Shown: positions 1 to 5,662, counted from the stretch's first letter. The stretch: 6,864 nt of DNA from Candidatus Parcubacteria bacterium (GCA_019661845.1 JAIFWL010000018.1:1-6864); one strand, 5' to 3'. Numbers and translations: made by a program. Notes: generated by a model not told the origin, from the sequence alone.

Positions 1-56
1 TAAATTTGTTCTACTGTGCCGAAGCTTGTACTGAATGATGTAGCAGTCTTCTCTCA
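1..56 (-). other. In-frame TGA and continuation of the polA reading frame
   Basis: The polA frame stops at a TGA (complement of 54-56). The same frame then continues without interruption to the window edge and reads E-K-T-A-T-S-F, then ...F-G-T-V-E-Q-I. Family I polymerases and their 5' nuclease relatives have G-V-x-G-I-G-E-K-T-A at this place, so the stop sits exactly on the second glycine of the helix-hairpin-helix G-I-G. A single base change, GGA to TGA, explains it. No frameshift is needed. It could be a true nonsense mutation, a minority variant, or a base-call error. Glycine recoding of TGA is unlikely, because ruvB ends at TGA in this window. Confidence 0.8.
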
Positions 57-671
57 AATGCCTTTCACTCCTCTTATGTTGTCTGACGGATCTCCTCGAA
101 GACATTTGTAATTTATAAGGTGCTCTGGTGCGAAGCCGAATCGCTCTAGAACCTTCGCCTCATCATAAAGAATGGTGTCATTGAGCCCTTTCTTAAGGGT
201 ATAAACTTGCACCTTCTTATCATCGACAAGTTGCATGGTGTCCATGTCACCAGAAGCAATGATGATTTCGGTATTCTTATCTTTCTTCAGTTTATGAACA
301 ATAGTGCCGATGATGTCATCAGCCTCAAACCCTTCTTTAGAATAAACGGGAATCCCAAATGCTTTAAAGATATCTAGTGCGCGCTTGAGTTGAAGATCCA
401 AATTCGCATCATTCTCCTTCCTCCCTGCTTTATAGCTCTCGGCTGCTTCGTGGCGGAAAGTTGGGCCCGATAAGTCATACGCAGCGACAATGTAATCTGG
501 TTTAAGGTCCTGAATAATTTTAATAAGCATTGCGACAAGCCCGTAGAGCGCCCCAGTCGGCTCACCAGTTGAAGAGGCGCTGAAGTCAGGGAGCGCATGA
601 TACGCACGATGAATGATTGCGTGTGAGTCTAAGAGTATTAAGCGCTTGGTGCCTGTAGATTTCTTAGCCAT
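54..671 (-). CDS. polA: DNA polymerase I, N-terminal 5'-3' exonuclease domain (partial; in-frame stop)
   Basis: This is the N-terminal 5' nuclease of DNA polymerase I, which removes RNA primers and flaps during replication and repair. The metal-binding residues are visible: D15 in LLDSHAIIHRAYHAL, D66 in AAYD, the R73...Y80-K-A-x-R segment, E116-A-D-D119, D142-x-D144 in SGDMDTMQL, and D194-P-S-D197 in the LRGDPSDNI segment. The nuclease domain alone is usually about 290 residues and full PolA 800-900, so 205 residues is only the first part. Translation ends at a TGA inside the helix-hairpin-helix, after which homologous sequence continues to the window edge. The ATG at 671 lies within the end of tsaE (8-bp overlap), so the two genes are probably co-transcribed and coupled. 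If the stop is real, the product would lack the DNA-binding hairpin and all polymerase activity. Family assignment is firm; intactness is not. Confidence 0.9.
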   Translation of the reverse strand: MAKKSTGTKRLILLDSHAIIHRAYHALPDFSASSTGEPTGALYGLVAMLIKIIQDLKPDYIVAAYDLSGPTFRHEAAESYKAGRKENDANLDLQLKRALDIFKAFGIPVYSKEGFEADDIIGTIVHKLKKDKNTEIIIASGDMDTMQLVDDKKVQVYTLKKGLNDTILYDEAKVLERFGFAPEHLINYKCLRGDPSDNIRGVKGI

Positions 672-1107
672 GAGTTTCTATCTTACGAACATTCTCATCG
701 ATAAATTCGAAGTGTATCCACTTAGCATCTTTAGGAATTAAGTTCGGCACATTCTTCGGCCACTCGATGAGCACCAAGTTTTCCGGCTCCTTTATTATTT
801 CATTCCAACCCAAGTGAAGGAGCTCGCTCTCCTTCTCTATCCTGTAAGCATCAATGTGAATTAAGTTTTTAAATCCTTTGAAATCTATTTCATACACTTT
901 CATAATGACAAATGTTGGACTCTGCATACTTTCTGTCACTCCTACCACTTCGCCAATGGCTTGAGAGAAAGCTGTTTTACCAGCACCCAAGTCCCCTTGT
1001 AGCGCAATTACAGTTCCCCTCTCACCAATACTAATGGTGTTGAGGAATTGCTGTGCCACCTGCTTCGTCTCTTCAAAACTGTGTGAGTGAATATCCATAA
1101 ATGGCAT
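664..1107 (-). CDS. tsaE: tRNA threonylcarbamoyladenosine biosynthesis ATPase TsaE
   Basis: TsaE is the P-loop ATPase that works with TsaB and TsaD to make t6A37 on tRNAs reading ANN codons. Its 147 residues match the usual size of about 150. Visible motifs are Walker A GDLGAGKT (38-45), S63-P-T-F followed by a tyrosine (the SPTF...Y strand), H84-x-D-x-Y-R89, and I114-E-W-P near the C-terminus. I chose the ATG at 1107 because the protein then begins a few residues before the typical HSHSFEET start. The ATG at 1098 (MDIHSH) is equally possible, and the longer open frame to 1230 runs back through the terminator and into the lipoprotein gene. No Shine-Dalgarno site is seen; CAAAAT lies six bases before the 1107 ATG. 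It overlaps polA by 8 bp, which suggests a tsaE-polA operon. The function is well supported, the exact start less so. Confidence 0.92.
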   Translation of the reverse strand: MPFMDIHSHSFEETKQVAQQFLNTISIGERGTVIALQGDLGAGKTAFSQAIGEVVGVTESMQSPTFVIMKVYEIDFKGFKNLIHIDAYRIEKESELLHLGWNEIIKEPENLVLIEWPKNVPNLIPKDAKWIHFEFIDENVRKIETHG

Positions 1108-1125
1108 TTTAGCATTTTGGTAGCG

Positions 1126-1149
1126 AAAAGGCCGGTCGTTAGACCGGCC
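1126..1149 (-). terminator. Rho-independent terminator of the lipoprotein gene
   Basis: On the minus strand a perfect 8-bp stem, GGCCGGTC / GACCGGCC, closes a four-base loop TAAC and is followed by TTTT. The stop codon TAA of the lipoprotein gene lies in the loop, so the last codons form the 5' arm of the stem. It separates the lipoprotein gene from tsaE, which starts 19 bases further on. The T run is short, so termination may be partial. Confidence 0.75.
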
Positions 1150-1555
1150 CTGGGCACCTCGCCCCTGGTGGCGAATCGAGTCTGTCGATGTCCCAATGCA
1201 TGTCGCGAGTGCTTCCGTACACCGACTCATTTCGGGTGATGGAGCCGATGTAGACCCCGGTCGAGGTGTAGGCCCGCACCTCTACCCAGATGCGCCGGTC
1301 GTAATGGTCCGAACCCTCGAAGCGGGCTGGAATAGGCTGTTGGGTACCCTTCCCCCACGCCAGCCCTTCAACCAGTGGCCCGTGGATACTCGCGACAGAG
1401 ATCGAGGAGGCGCAGTTGTTCTGGATCTTAATGATAATTCCAGACTGCACCATAACCACTCTCTGGGTAATCATCGAGCCATCCGGCCGTTCGACCAGTG
1501 CCGTTGCGCACCCCGCCGCCATGACCAACACTAAGGAGACTACGAGAAACTTCAT
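1139..1555 (-). CDS. Putative lipoprotein / secreted protein of unknown function
   Basis: I do not recognise the family. The 138-residue product begins with a clear export signal: K2, a hydrophobic stretch L4-A14, then A-A-G-C16. This is lipobox-like, although position -3 is Ala rather than the usual Leu/Val, so signal peptidase I cleavage just after is an alternative. The mature part is about 120 residues, with beta-prone segments (VVMVQSGIIIKIQNN; IWVEVRAYTSTGVYIGSI) and two further cysteines, C48 and C134, that could form a disulfide. The likely site is the cell surface. The gene stands alone: AGGAGG lies nine bases before the ATG, and a terminator overlaps the stop codon. Sampled stretches are about 60-65% GC, against roughly 40-50% in neighbouring genes, which suggests a different origin. 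A plus-strand ORF over the same DNA lacks such signals. That this is a gene is well supported; its function is unknown. Confidence 0.8.
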   Translation of the reverse strand: MKFLVVSLVLVMAAGCATALVERPDGSMITQRVVMVQSGIIIKIQNNCASSISVASIHGPLVEGLAWGKGTQQPIPARFEGSDHYDRRIWVEVRAYTSTGVYIGSITRNESVYGSTRDMHWDIDRLDSPPGARCPGPV

Positions 1556-1564
1556 GGAAACATC

Positions 1565-1570
1565 CCTCCT
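1565..1570 (-). promoter_or_regulatory. Strong Shine-Dalgarno site (AGGAGG) of the lipoprotein gene
   Basis: AGGAGG on the minus strand lies nine bases before the ATG at 1555. It fixes this start and contrasts with the housekeeping genes of the window, most of which have no such site. Confidence 0.8.
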
Positions 1571-1575
1571 GCCAT

Positions 1576-1605
1576 ACCATACAATATCAACCCGACACTA
1601 GTCAA
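1576..1605 (-). promoter_or_regulatory. Possible promoter of the lipoprotein gene
   Basis: On the minus strand TTGACT (1605-1600) matches the -35 consensus in five of six positions. Eighteen bases later TATGGT (1581-1576) is a fair -10. The predicted start at about 1569 would leave the AGGAGG at the very 5' end of the mRNA, which is unusual. TTGTAT (1584-1579, spacing 15) is an alternative -10. The TTGACT is embedded in a small inverted repeat of CTAGT/ACTAG. Confidence 0.35.
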
Positions 1606-1641
1606 TACTAGCAAACAGCCTAGTTTAGAGCCTTCTCAAGG

Positions 1642-1653
1642 TACAATATATTT
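1642..1653 (+). promoter_or_regulatory. -10 box of pilB predicting a leaderless mRNA
   Basis: TACAAT (1642-1647) matches the -10 consensus TATAAT in five of six positions. It is followed by six bases, so the expected +1 is the A of the pilB ATG at 1654. No Shine-Dalgarno site precedes the ATG and no good -35 is visible. The same geometry recurs at ruvC and at the acidic ORF. Confidence 0.5.
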
Positions 1654-3330
1654 ATGATTGAATTCGATGAAGAGAGGCAGAATGAGCGTGTCGATGCCCT
1701 ACATACTAAGGAAGAGGAGGAGCTTGCGGCAGCTCTAGCCTCTAAACATGGGGTTCCGTACCTTGACCTCTCCACTCACCCTATAGACCTTGATGCCTTG
1801 AGAGTGATAAAGGAAGAGGAGGCTCGTGATGCAGAGCTCGCTGTCTTCAACGCTACTGATAGAAATATTGATGTAGGAGTGCTCTCTCCGCAGAATGATA
1901 AGTCTCTAGCCTTGATCGAGAGCTTGAAGCAGCGCGGCTACCAGCCAGAAATATTTATGGTCTCGCATGCAAGCTTGAAGAAAGTTTGGGATCGCTACAA
2001 AGATCTTTCATACTCCTTCGAAACTAAGTCTGGTGCACTCGATATTTCAAACGAAGAAATATTAAATGTAACCAAGCAAGTTCACTCACTCGAAGATATT
2101 AAGAAACTTATAGGAGATGTGTTGGGTCTTAAGCGCGCTTATAGGATTTCGAAGATTTTAGAAATTATTCTTGCTGGTTCGGTCTCACTCAAGGCCTCGG
2201 ATGTACACATTGAGCCTGAGGAGTCTGGAGTTCGCTTACGTTACAGACTAGACGGCGTTCTAACTGACGTCCTCCACTTCGACAAGGAGACCTTCGACTT
2301 GCTCCTCTCACGTATTAAGTTAGTCAGTGAATTGAAGTTGAATGTGAAAGAGAAGGCGCAAGACGGCCGCTTCTCTATCAAGCTCGGCCACATAGAGATT
2401 GAGGTGCGTACTTCCCTCTTGCCTGGCCCATATGGAGAGTCAGTAGTTATGCGCGTACTTAATCCAGATGCTATCGCTGTTGAATTAGAGAAGCTCGGTA
2501 TCCACCCACGCTTACTGGAAATAATTTACAAAGAAATTAGAAAGCCCAACGGTCTAATCCTCACCACTGGTCCAACTGGCTCTGGTAAAACGACTACGCT
2601 ATACGCCTTCTTAAAGAAGATCTACACTCCAGATATCAAAGTTATTACCATTGAGAATCCTATCGAGTACCACCTAACGGGCATTGTCCAAACTCAAGCT
2701 GAACCAGACAAGGGGTACACCTTCGCCGAGGGCTTACGTAGTGCTCTGCGCCAAGATCCAGATGTCATCATGGTTGGAGAAATTCGCGATGATGAAACTG
2801 CCTCTGTGGCTATCAATGCCGCACTCACGGGCCACCTCGTGCTCTCGACCTTACACACCAACAACGCCGCGGGCGCCTTCCCTCGCTTACTCGACCTTGG
2901 TGTAAATTCTAAAGTGATTAGTTCCGCTCTCAGCATCTCTATCGCTCAGCGCTTGGCTCGCACCCTTTGTGAGGCTTGCAAGAAGGAGGTGGTGCTTGAA
3001 GGCGAGGCGAAGAAAACTGTAGAAAGAATTGTAGGTGAAATAGAAGACAAAACTTATTTAGAAGGAGTCCAACAGGAGAAGGTCTGGGCTCCTGTCGGAT
3101 GCCCAGAATGTAATAACTTGGGTTATAGAGGACGCATAGGAATCTTTGAAGCTGTTCTAGTAGACAGTGAAATTGAAAAGGCTGTGATAGAAAACCCATC
3201 TGAGCGCGACATTCGTGAAGCGGCGAAGAAGCAGAAGCTTCTTACCCTCCCCCAAGATGGAGTCGTCAAGGCTCTACAAGGCCTTACCACTCTCGACGAA
3301 TTAGACAGAGTGGTAGACCTGTCTGTCTAG
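1654..3330 (+). CDS. pilB: Type IV pilus assembly / type II secretion ATPase (PilB/GspE family)
   Basis: This hexameric cytoplasmic ATPase drives pilus (or pseudopilus) extension at the inner face of the membrane. The 558 residues show an N-terminal MshEN/T2SSE_N-like domain (about 20-140), a linker helix region, then the RecA-like ATPase. Motifs: Walker A GPTGSGKT (306-313), Asp box VITIENPIEY, Walker B DPDVIMVGE with E376, His box TGHLVLSTLHT (H394, H401), and a zinc-binding quartet C439-x2-C442 and C483-x2-C486, which is typical of the extension ATPases PilB/GspE and normally absent from the retraction ATPase PilT. All catalytic elements are present, so it should be active. The ATG at 1654 is the only sensible start: it lies directly after a -10-like box and matches the family N-terminus. 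No other pilus gene is in the window. In CPR bacteria such pili are linked to attachment and DNA uptake. GspE of a secretion-like system is the alternative name. Confidence 0.93.
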   Translation: MIEFDEERQNERVDALHTKEEEELAAALASKHGVPYLDLSTHPIDLDALRVIKEEEARDAELAVFNATDRNIDVGVLSPQNDKSLALIESLKQRGYQPEIFMVSHASLKKVWDRYKDLSYSFETKSGALDISNEEILNVTKQVHSLEDIKKLIGDVLGLKRAYRISKILEIILAGSVSLKASDVHIEPEESGVRLRYRLDGVLTDVLHFDKETFDLLLSRIKLVSELKLNVKEKAQDGRFSIKLGHIEIEVRTSLLPGPYGESVVMRVLNPDAIAVELEKLGIHPRLLEIIYKEIRKPNGLILTTGPTGSGKTTTLYAFLKKIYTPDIKVITIENPIEYHLTGIVQTQAEPDKGYTFAEGLRSALRQDPDVIMVGEIRDDETASVAINAALTGHLVLSTLHTNNAAGAFPRLLDLGVNSKVISSALSISIAQRLARTLCEACKKEVVLEGEAKKTVERIVGEIEDKTYLEGVQQEKVWAPVGCPECNNLGYRGRIGIFEAVLVDSEIEKAVIENPSERDIREAAKKQKLLTLPQDGVVKALQGLTTLDELDRVVDLSV

Positions 3331-3331
3331 G

Positions 3332-3359
3332 TTGTAGAAACAGAGGTTTCGTGAATAAT
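3332..3359 (+). promoter_or_regulatory. Weak promoter candidate upstream of the inverted-repeat element
   Basis: TTGTAG (3332-3337), a 16-base spacer and AATAAT (3354-3359, five of six matches to the -10) would start transcription near 3366, just before the left arm of the inverted repeat. The -35 is poor. A small GAAAC-AGAG-GTTTC hairpin (3337-3350) lies in the spacer and has no T run, so it is not a terminator for pilB. Confidence 0.25.
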
Positions 3360-3377
3360 AAGTTTTAGCTCTTTGAC

Positions 3378-3538
3378 ATCCAGCATATAAATCTCTAAGC
3401 AACACTTTAGAAATGAACCCAAAGCTAAACGATCCGAACGAGGATGGCCTCAGAAACCACAAGTGGTACCAAGAGCGTCCTTAATGGAAAGTCCAAATGC
3501 CCCGAGAGGCACGTTGCTTAGAGATTTATGCGCTGGAT
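3378..3538 (+). ncRNA. Candidate structured RNA or small palindromic element between pilB and ruvB
   Basis: The 252-bp gap 3331-3582 holds no convincing gene. Its main content is a long inverted repeat: 3378-3403 pairs with 3513-3538 over 26 positions, with 24 Watson-Crick pairs, one G-U pair (3386/3530) and one A-C mismatch (3385/3531). The arms read ATCCAGC... and ...GCTGGAT at their outer ends. The 109-nt interior can form TTTAG/CTAAA (3406-3410 with 3425-3429), ATCC/GGAT (3432-3435 with 3442-3445) and ACCA/TGGT around CAAG (3456-3467). GCCTC (3447-3451) can also pair with GAGGC (3506-3510). This gives a multibranched RNA of about 160 nt. No T run follows, so it is not a simple terminator. 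I do not recognise it as tmRNA, 6S RNA, SRP RNA or RNase P. A MITE-like element with 26-bp terminal repeats is the main alternative; I see no clear target-site duplication. The pairing is plain in the sequence; the RNA role is inference. Confidence 0.5.
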
Positions 3539-3582
3539 AAGAACTTTTCGATTCGCAAGTAGTCTAGCACAGAATAATTTTT

Positions 3583-4614
3583 ATGTCAAGTAAAAAATCT
3601 AAGGAGAAGAAGGATACCGAAGAAACCTCTGTCGCTTCATTTCTTGATAAAGAGCTTAGACCTTTGAGCTGGGAGGCATATATTGGTCAAGAAGCGATTA
3701 AGAATAACCTCAATATCCTTCTCAAGGCCGCTGCCGAGCGTGGTACTCCACCTGAACACGTGCTCTTCTACGGTCCGCCAGGACTAGGAAAAACTACTCT
3801 CGCCCACTTGGTCGCAAGAGAGACTGGTAGGAATCTTAAAATTACTTCCGGCCCCGCTATTGAGCGTGTAGGAGACCTTGCATCAATACTTACGAACTTA
3901 ACTGCAGGAGACATTTTGTTTATCGACGAGATTCATAGACTTAACAAAGCGATTGAGGAAGTGCTCTACCCTGCTATGGAGTCGGGTGTATTAGATATCA
4001 TCATTGGTAAAGGGCCTTCGGCTCGTACTATCCAACTTGAGTTACCACCATTTACTCTTCTTGCAGCTACTACCCGTGTAGCGATGATCTCCTCCCCTCT
4101 TCGAAGTAGGTTCTCTGGTGGAGTGTTCCGCTTAGAGTTCTATACCGAAGCAGAGATTGAAGAAATTCTTCATCGCTCGGCGAAGATTATTGGAGTAGAA
4201 CTCAAGGGTAAGGCAGCGAAGGAGATTGCCAAGCGAAGCAGATTTACTCCGCGCACTGCAAACTACTTCTTAAAGCGCGCACGTGACTTCGCACAAGTTG
4301 AGAGCAAGCCTCTTGATGAAGAAACAGTTAAGAAAGCTCTGGCCATGTTGGGCATAGATGAGAAAGGTCTCTCACCTTCGGATAAAAAGCTTTTAGAAGT
4401 AATGGCGGATAAGTTTAGTGGTGGACCTGTAGGACTTGGTACCTTAGCGGCTGCACTCTCTGAAGAAGAAGCGACGATTGAAGAATTTAACGAACCATAC
4501 CTATTGCAACTTGGGTTGATTGAGCGCACGACCAGAGGTCGCACACTCACCTCTCACGGTTATGAACACTTGGGTAAAAAGATTCCTGTTAATCTTCAGA
4601 AGAAACTTATATGA
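3583..4614 (+). CDS. ruvB: Holliday junction branch migration DNA helicase RuvB
   Basis: RuvB is the AAA+ motor that, loaded by RuvA, drives branch migration of Holliday junctions before RuvC cleavage. The 343 residues match the family (about 330-350). Order of domains: a Lys/Glu-rich N-terminal tail (1-20), the RuvB signature RPLSWEAYIGQ (26-36; usually RPxxLxDYxGQ), Walker A GPPGLGKT (64-71), Walker B LFIDEIH (113-119, D116-E117), sensor 1 AATTR (162-166), Arg-finger segment SPLRSRF (172-178), sensor 2 TPRTAN (223-228), and a C-terminal winged helix ending EPYLLQLGLIERTTRGR. The usual G-I after RF is S-G-G here, a small deviation. No Shine-Dalgarno site precedes the ATG; the bases before it are AATAATTTTT. 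It ends in ATGA, with the ATG starting yebC, so the two are translationally coupled. ruvA is not adjacent. Confidence 0.96.
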   Translation: MSSKKSKEKKDTEETSVASFLDKELRPLSWEAYIGQEAIKNNLNILLKAAAERGTPPEHVLFYGPPGLGKTTLAHLVARETGRNLKITSGPAIERVGDLASILTNLTAGDILFIDEIHRLNKAIEEVLYPAMESGVLDIIIGKGPSARTIQLELPPFTLLAATTRVAMISSPLRSRFSGGVFRLEFYTEAEIEEILHRSAKIIGVELKGKAAKEIAKRSRFTPRTANYFLKRARDFAQVESKPLDEETVKKALAMLGIDEKGLSPSDKKLLEVMADKFSGGPVGLGTLAAALSEEEATIEEFNEPYLLQLGLIERTTRGRTLTSHGYEHLGKKIPVNLQKKLI

Positions 4615-5141
4615 GCGGACATAATAAATGGTCGAAGATTAAACATAAGAAAGCCGGGACTGACGCGGCGAAGTCGAAAATCTTTTCTAAGATGGCGCGC
4701 CTTATCTCGACAGCTTCCAGGCAAGTGAAGGGCGACACTTCCTCTCCCATACTCCGTGCAGCCATAGACAAGGCACGTGAGTACAACATGCCAGCTGATA
4801 ACATCGAGCGTGCAGTAAAGAAGGGCTCTGGATCAGAGTCTGAAGCGATGGATGCCATTACCTACGAAGCTTACGGCCCAGGTGGCTCTGCACTCATTAT
4901 CGAGGCTCTCACAAGCAATAGGAACAAGGCGGCGCAAGAAGTGAAATTCATTTTATCTAAACACGGCTTCGCTCTGGCTGCCCAAGGCTCTGCTTCATGG
5001 GCATTTACTAAAGAAGCTGGCGAATGGAAGCCCAACATGACTATTCCCCTCTCTCCAGATGATGAGAAGATCCTCGAAGCACTAATTGAAGAGCTTGAAG
5101 ACAATGACGAAGTCCAGGACGTCTATACCAACGCGGAATAA
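4611..5141 (+). CDS. yebC: YebC/PmpR/TACO1-family protein, shortened form
   Basis: YebC proteins have long been annotated as DNA-binding regulators; more recent work ties the family (TACO1 in mitochondria) to translation, including relief of ribosome stalling. The N-terminal signature is intact: SGHNKWSKIKHKK (2-14), the Lys-rich helical domain to about residue 75 with NMPADNIERAVKKG (59-72), then YEAYGPGGSALIIEALTSNR (85-104) and KFILSKHG (112-119). The protein has 176 residues against about 240-250 in typical members. After GSASWAF (126-132) the sequence passes through about 15 unfamiliar residues straight to the C-terminal LSPDDEKILEALIEELED and DVQ-like end, so most of the inserted third domain is missing while the frame is clean. 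The gene is coupled to ruvB by an ATGA overlap; yebC next to ruv genes is a common arrangement. It ends in TAA, and no terminator is seen before the next promoter. Confidence 0.94.
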   Translation: MSGHNKWSKIKHKKAGTDAAKSKIFSKMARLISTASRQVKGDTSSPILRAAIDKAREYNMPADNIERAVKKGSGSESEAMDAITYEAYGPGGSALIIEALTSNRNKAAQEVKFILSKHGFALAAQGSASWAFTKEAGEWKPNMTIPLSPDDEKILEALIEELEDNDEVQDVYTNAE

Positions 5142-5151
5142 GTTTAAATTG

Positions 5152-5179
5152 TTGATAATAGTATAGTCTGTGTTATATT
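5152..5179 (+). promoter_or_regulatory. Promoter of the small membrane protein gene
   Basis: TTGATA (5152-5157) and TATATT (5174-5179) each match the sigma-70 consensus in five of six positions, with a 16-base spacer. The predicted start is near 5186, giving a 5' leader of about 23 bases that contains the AGGAGG site. It is the best-formed promoter in the window. Confidence 0.65.
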
Positions 5180-5197
5180 TTCGCTGGATATAGTTAG

Positions 5198-5203
5198 AGG
5201 AGG
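5198..5203 (+). promoter_or_regulatory. Strong Shine-Dalgarno site (AGGAGG) of the small membrane protein gene
   Basis: AGGAGG, within AGAGGAGGAG, lies five bases before the ATG at 5209 and decides that start. Only the lipoprotein gene has a comparable site in this window. Confidence 0.8.
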
Positions 5204-5208
5204 AGCTT

Positions 5209-5592
5209 ATGTTCTGGGAATATGTGCGTTTATACGTCTACGTGAGTCTTGCCATCGGACTCATCACCGTCTTCGTAGCGCTCTGGAATAAGCGCCACAA
5301 GATCTTGTACGACGACGACCACGACAGGGAGGTGGCTGAGGAAACCATGCGCCATGCTGTTAAGGTTGGAGAGGTGCAGCGCGAGGAGTATGGCGAAAGG
5401 GTCGTCTACTATGGATTAGACCCTCGAGGAAAAGCGGCTGTAAGCGCACTTGAGTTATCGCGAAACCTCAAGAAGAACCACAAGGTAGCTTACCTAACGC
5501 TCTTCTACCTTCTGGGTGTTATCGACACAACCATTACATGGCCTGTGTCGGTGATTGGCTGGTTACGAAAGATCATTTACAAACCAGAGTAG
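5209..5592 (+). CDS. Small membrane protein of unknown function
   Basis: I do not recognise this 127-residue protein. It has a hydrophobic N-terminal segment (about 8-26, YVYVSLAIGLITVFVALW), followed by the positive N-K-R-H-K and a very acidic DDDHDRE, which predicts one membrane helix with the following part in the cytoplasm. The middle (35-92) is charged and helical-looking. The C-terminus (94-119) is again hydrophobic and aromatic (YLTLFYLLGV, ITWPVSVIGWL), possibly a second membrane or re-entrant segment, and ends in a basic tail. The gene forms its own unit: promoter at 5152-5179, strong AGGAGG, terminator at 5605-5648. It therefore sits as an independent cassette between ruvB-yebC and ruvC and probably has no part in recombination. 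Coding status is well supported by the signals; function is unknown. Confidence 0.8.
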   Translation: MFWEYVRLYVYVSLAIGLITVFVALWNKRHKILYDDDHDREVAEETMRHAVKVGEVQREEYGERVVYYGLDPRGKAAVSALELSRNLKKNHKVAYLTLFYLLGVIDTTITWPVSVIGWLRKIIYKPE

Positions 5593-5604
5593 TATCTCTC
5601 TTTC

Positions 5605-5648
5605 AAAGCTCCGCACTCTACTGACAGTAGGTACGGGGCTTTTGTTTT
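5605..5648 (+). terminator. Rho-independent terminator after the small membrane protein gene
   Basis: AAAGCTCCG (5605-5613) pairs with CGGGGCTTT (5634-5642) over nine positions with one G-U. An inner CTACT/AGTAG stem extends the hairpin, and the T-rich TTTTGTTTTG follows. It begins 12 bases after the TAG stop and separates this unit from ruvC. Confidence 0.85.
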
Positions 5649-5650
5649 GT

Positions 5651-5662
5651 TAAGATTCAGAT
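5651..5662 (+). promoter_or_regulatory. -10-like box of ruvC predicting a leaderless mRNA
   Basis: TAAGAT (5651-5656, four of six to TATAAT) ends six bases before the ATG at 5663, so +1 would be the A of the start codon. It directly follows the preceding terminator. No Shine-Dalgarno site and no clear -35 are present. Confidence 0.4.

Noticed and set aside
54..56. TGA recoded as glycine (genetic code 25)
   Set aside because: TGA ends ruvB at 4612-4614 in a typical ATGA overlap. Reading through would add about 60 unrelated residues over yebC before the next stop. All clear glycines in pilB, ruvB, yebC, ruvC and tyrS use GGN. One TGA is not enough to support recoding.
1108..1230. Longer N-terminal extension of tsaE
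   Set aside because: The extension would run through the lipoprotein terminator and coding sequence and has no similarity to TsaE N-termini; the ATG at 1107 or 1098 fits the family.
1196..1534. 112-codon plus-strand ORF opposite the lipoprotein gene
   Set aside because: The high GC of this stretch opens spurious frames. The minus-strand gene has an export signal, AGGAGG and terminator; the plus frame has none and reads as a His/Arg-rich non-protein.
3327..3386. 19-codon minus-strand ORF starting in the left arm of the inverted repeat
   Set aside because: Too short, no start signal and no recognisable product; most likely chance.
3413..3484. 23-codon ORF (start MNPKLNDPNEDG) inside the inverted-repeat element
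   Set aside because: Its ATG falls in a hairpin loop, with no Shine-Dalgarno site and no TANNNT box at the right distance. It is short enough to be chance. Kept only as a possibility if the element proves to be translated.
3378..3538. tmRNA, integron attC site or retron msr-msd
   Set aside because: There is no tRNA-like end or tag peptide for tmRNA, no GTTRRRY core sites at the ends for attC, and no reverse transcriptase gene or long msd hairpin for a retron.
3485..3577. RNase P RNA, suggested by GGAAAGTCC and ACAGAA
   Set aside because: The two motifs resemble conserved regions I and V, but they are only about 75 bases apart. The region is too short, the P4 pairing does not form well, other conserved regions are missing, and ruvB starts just after.
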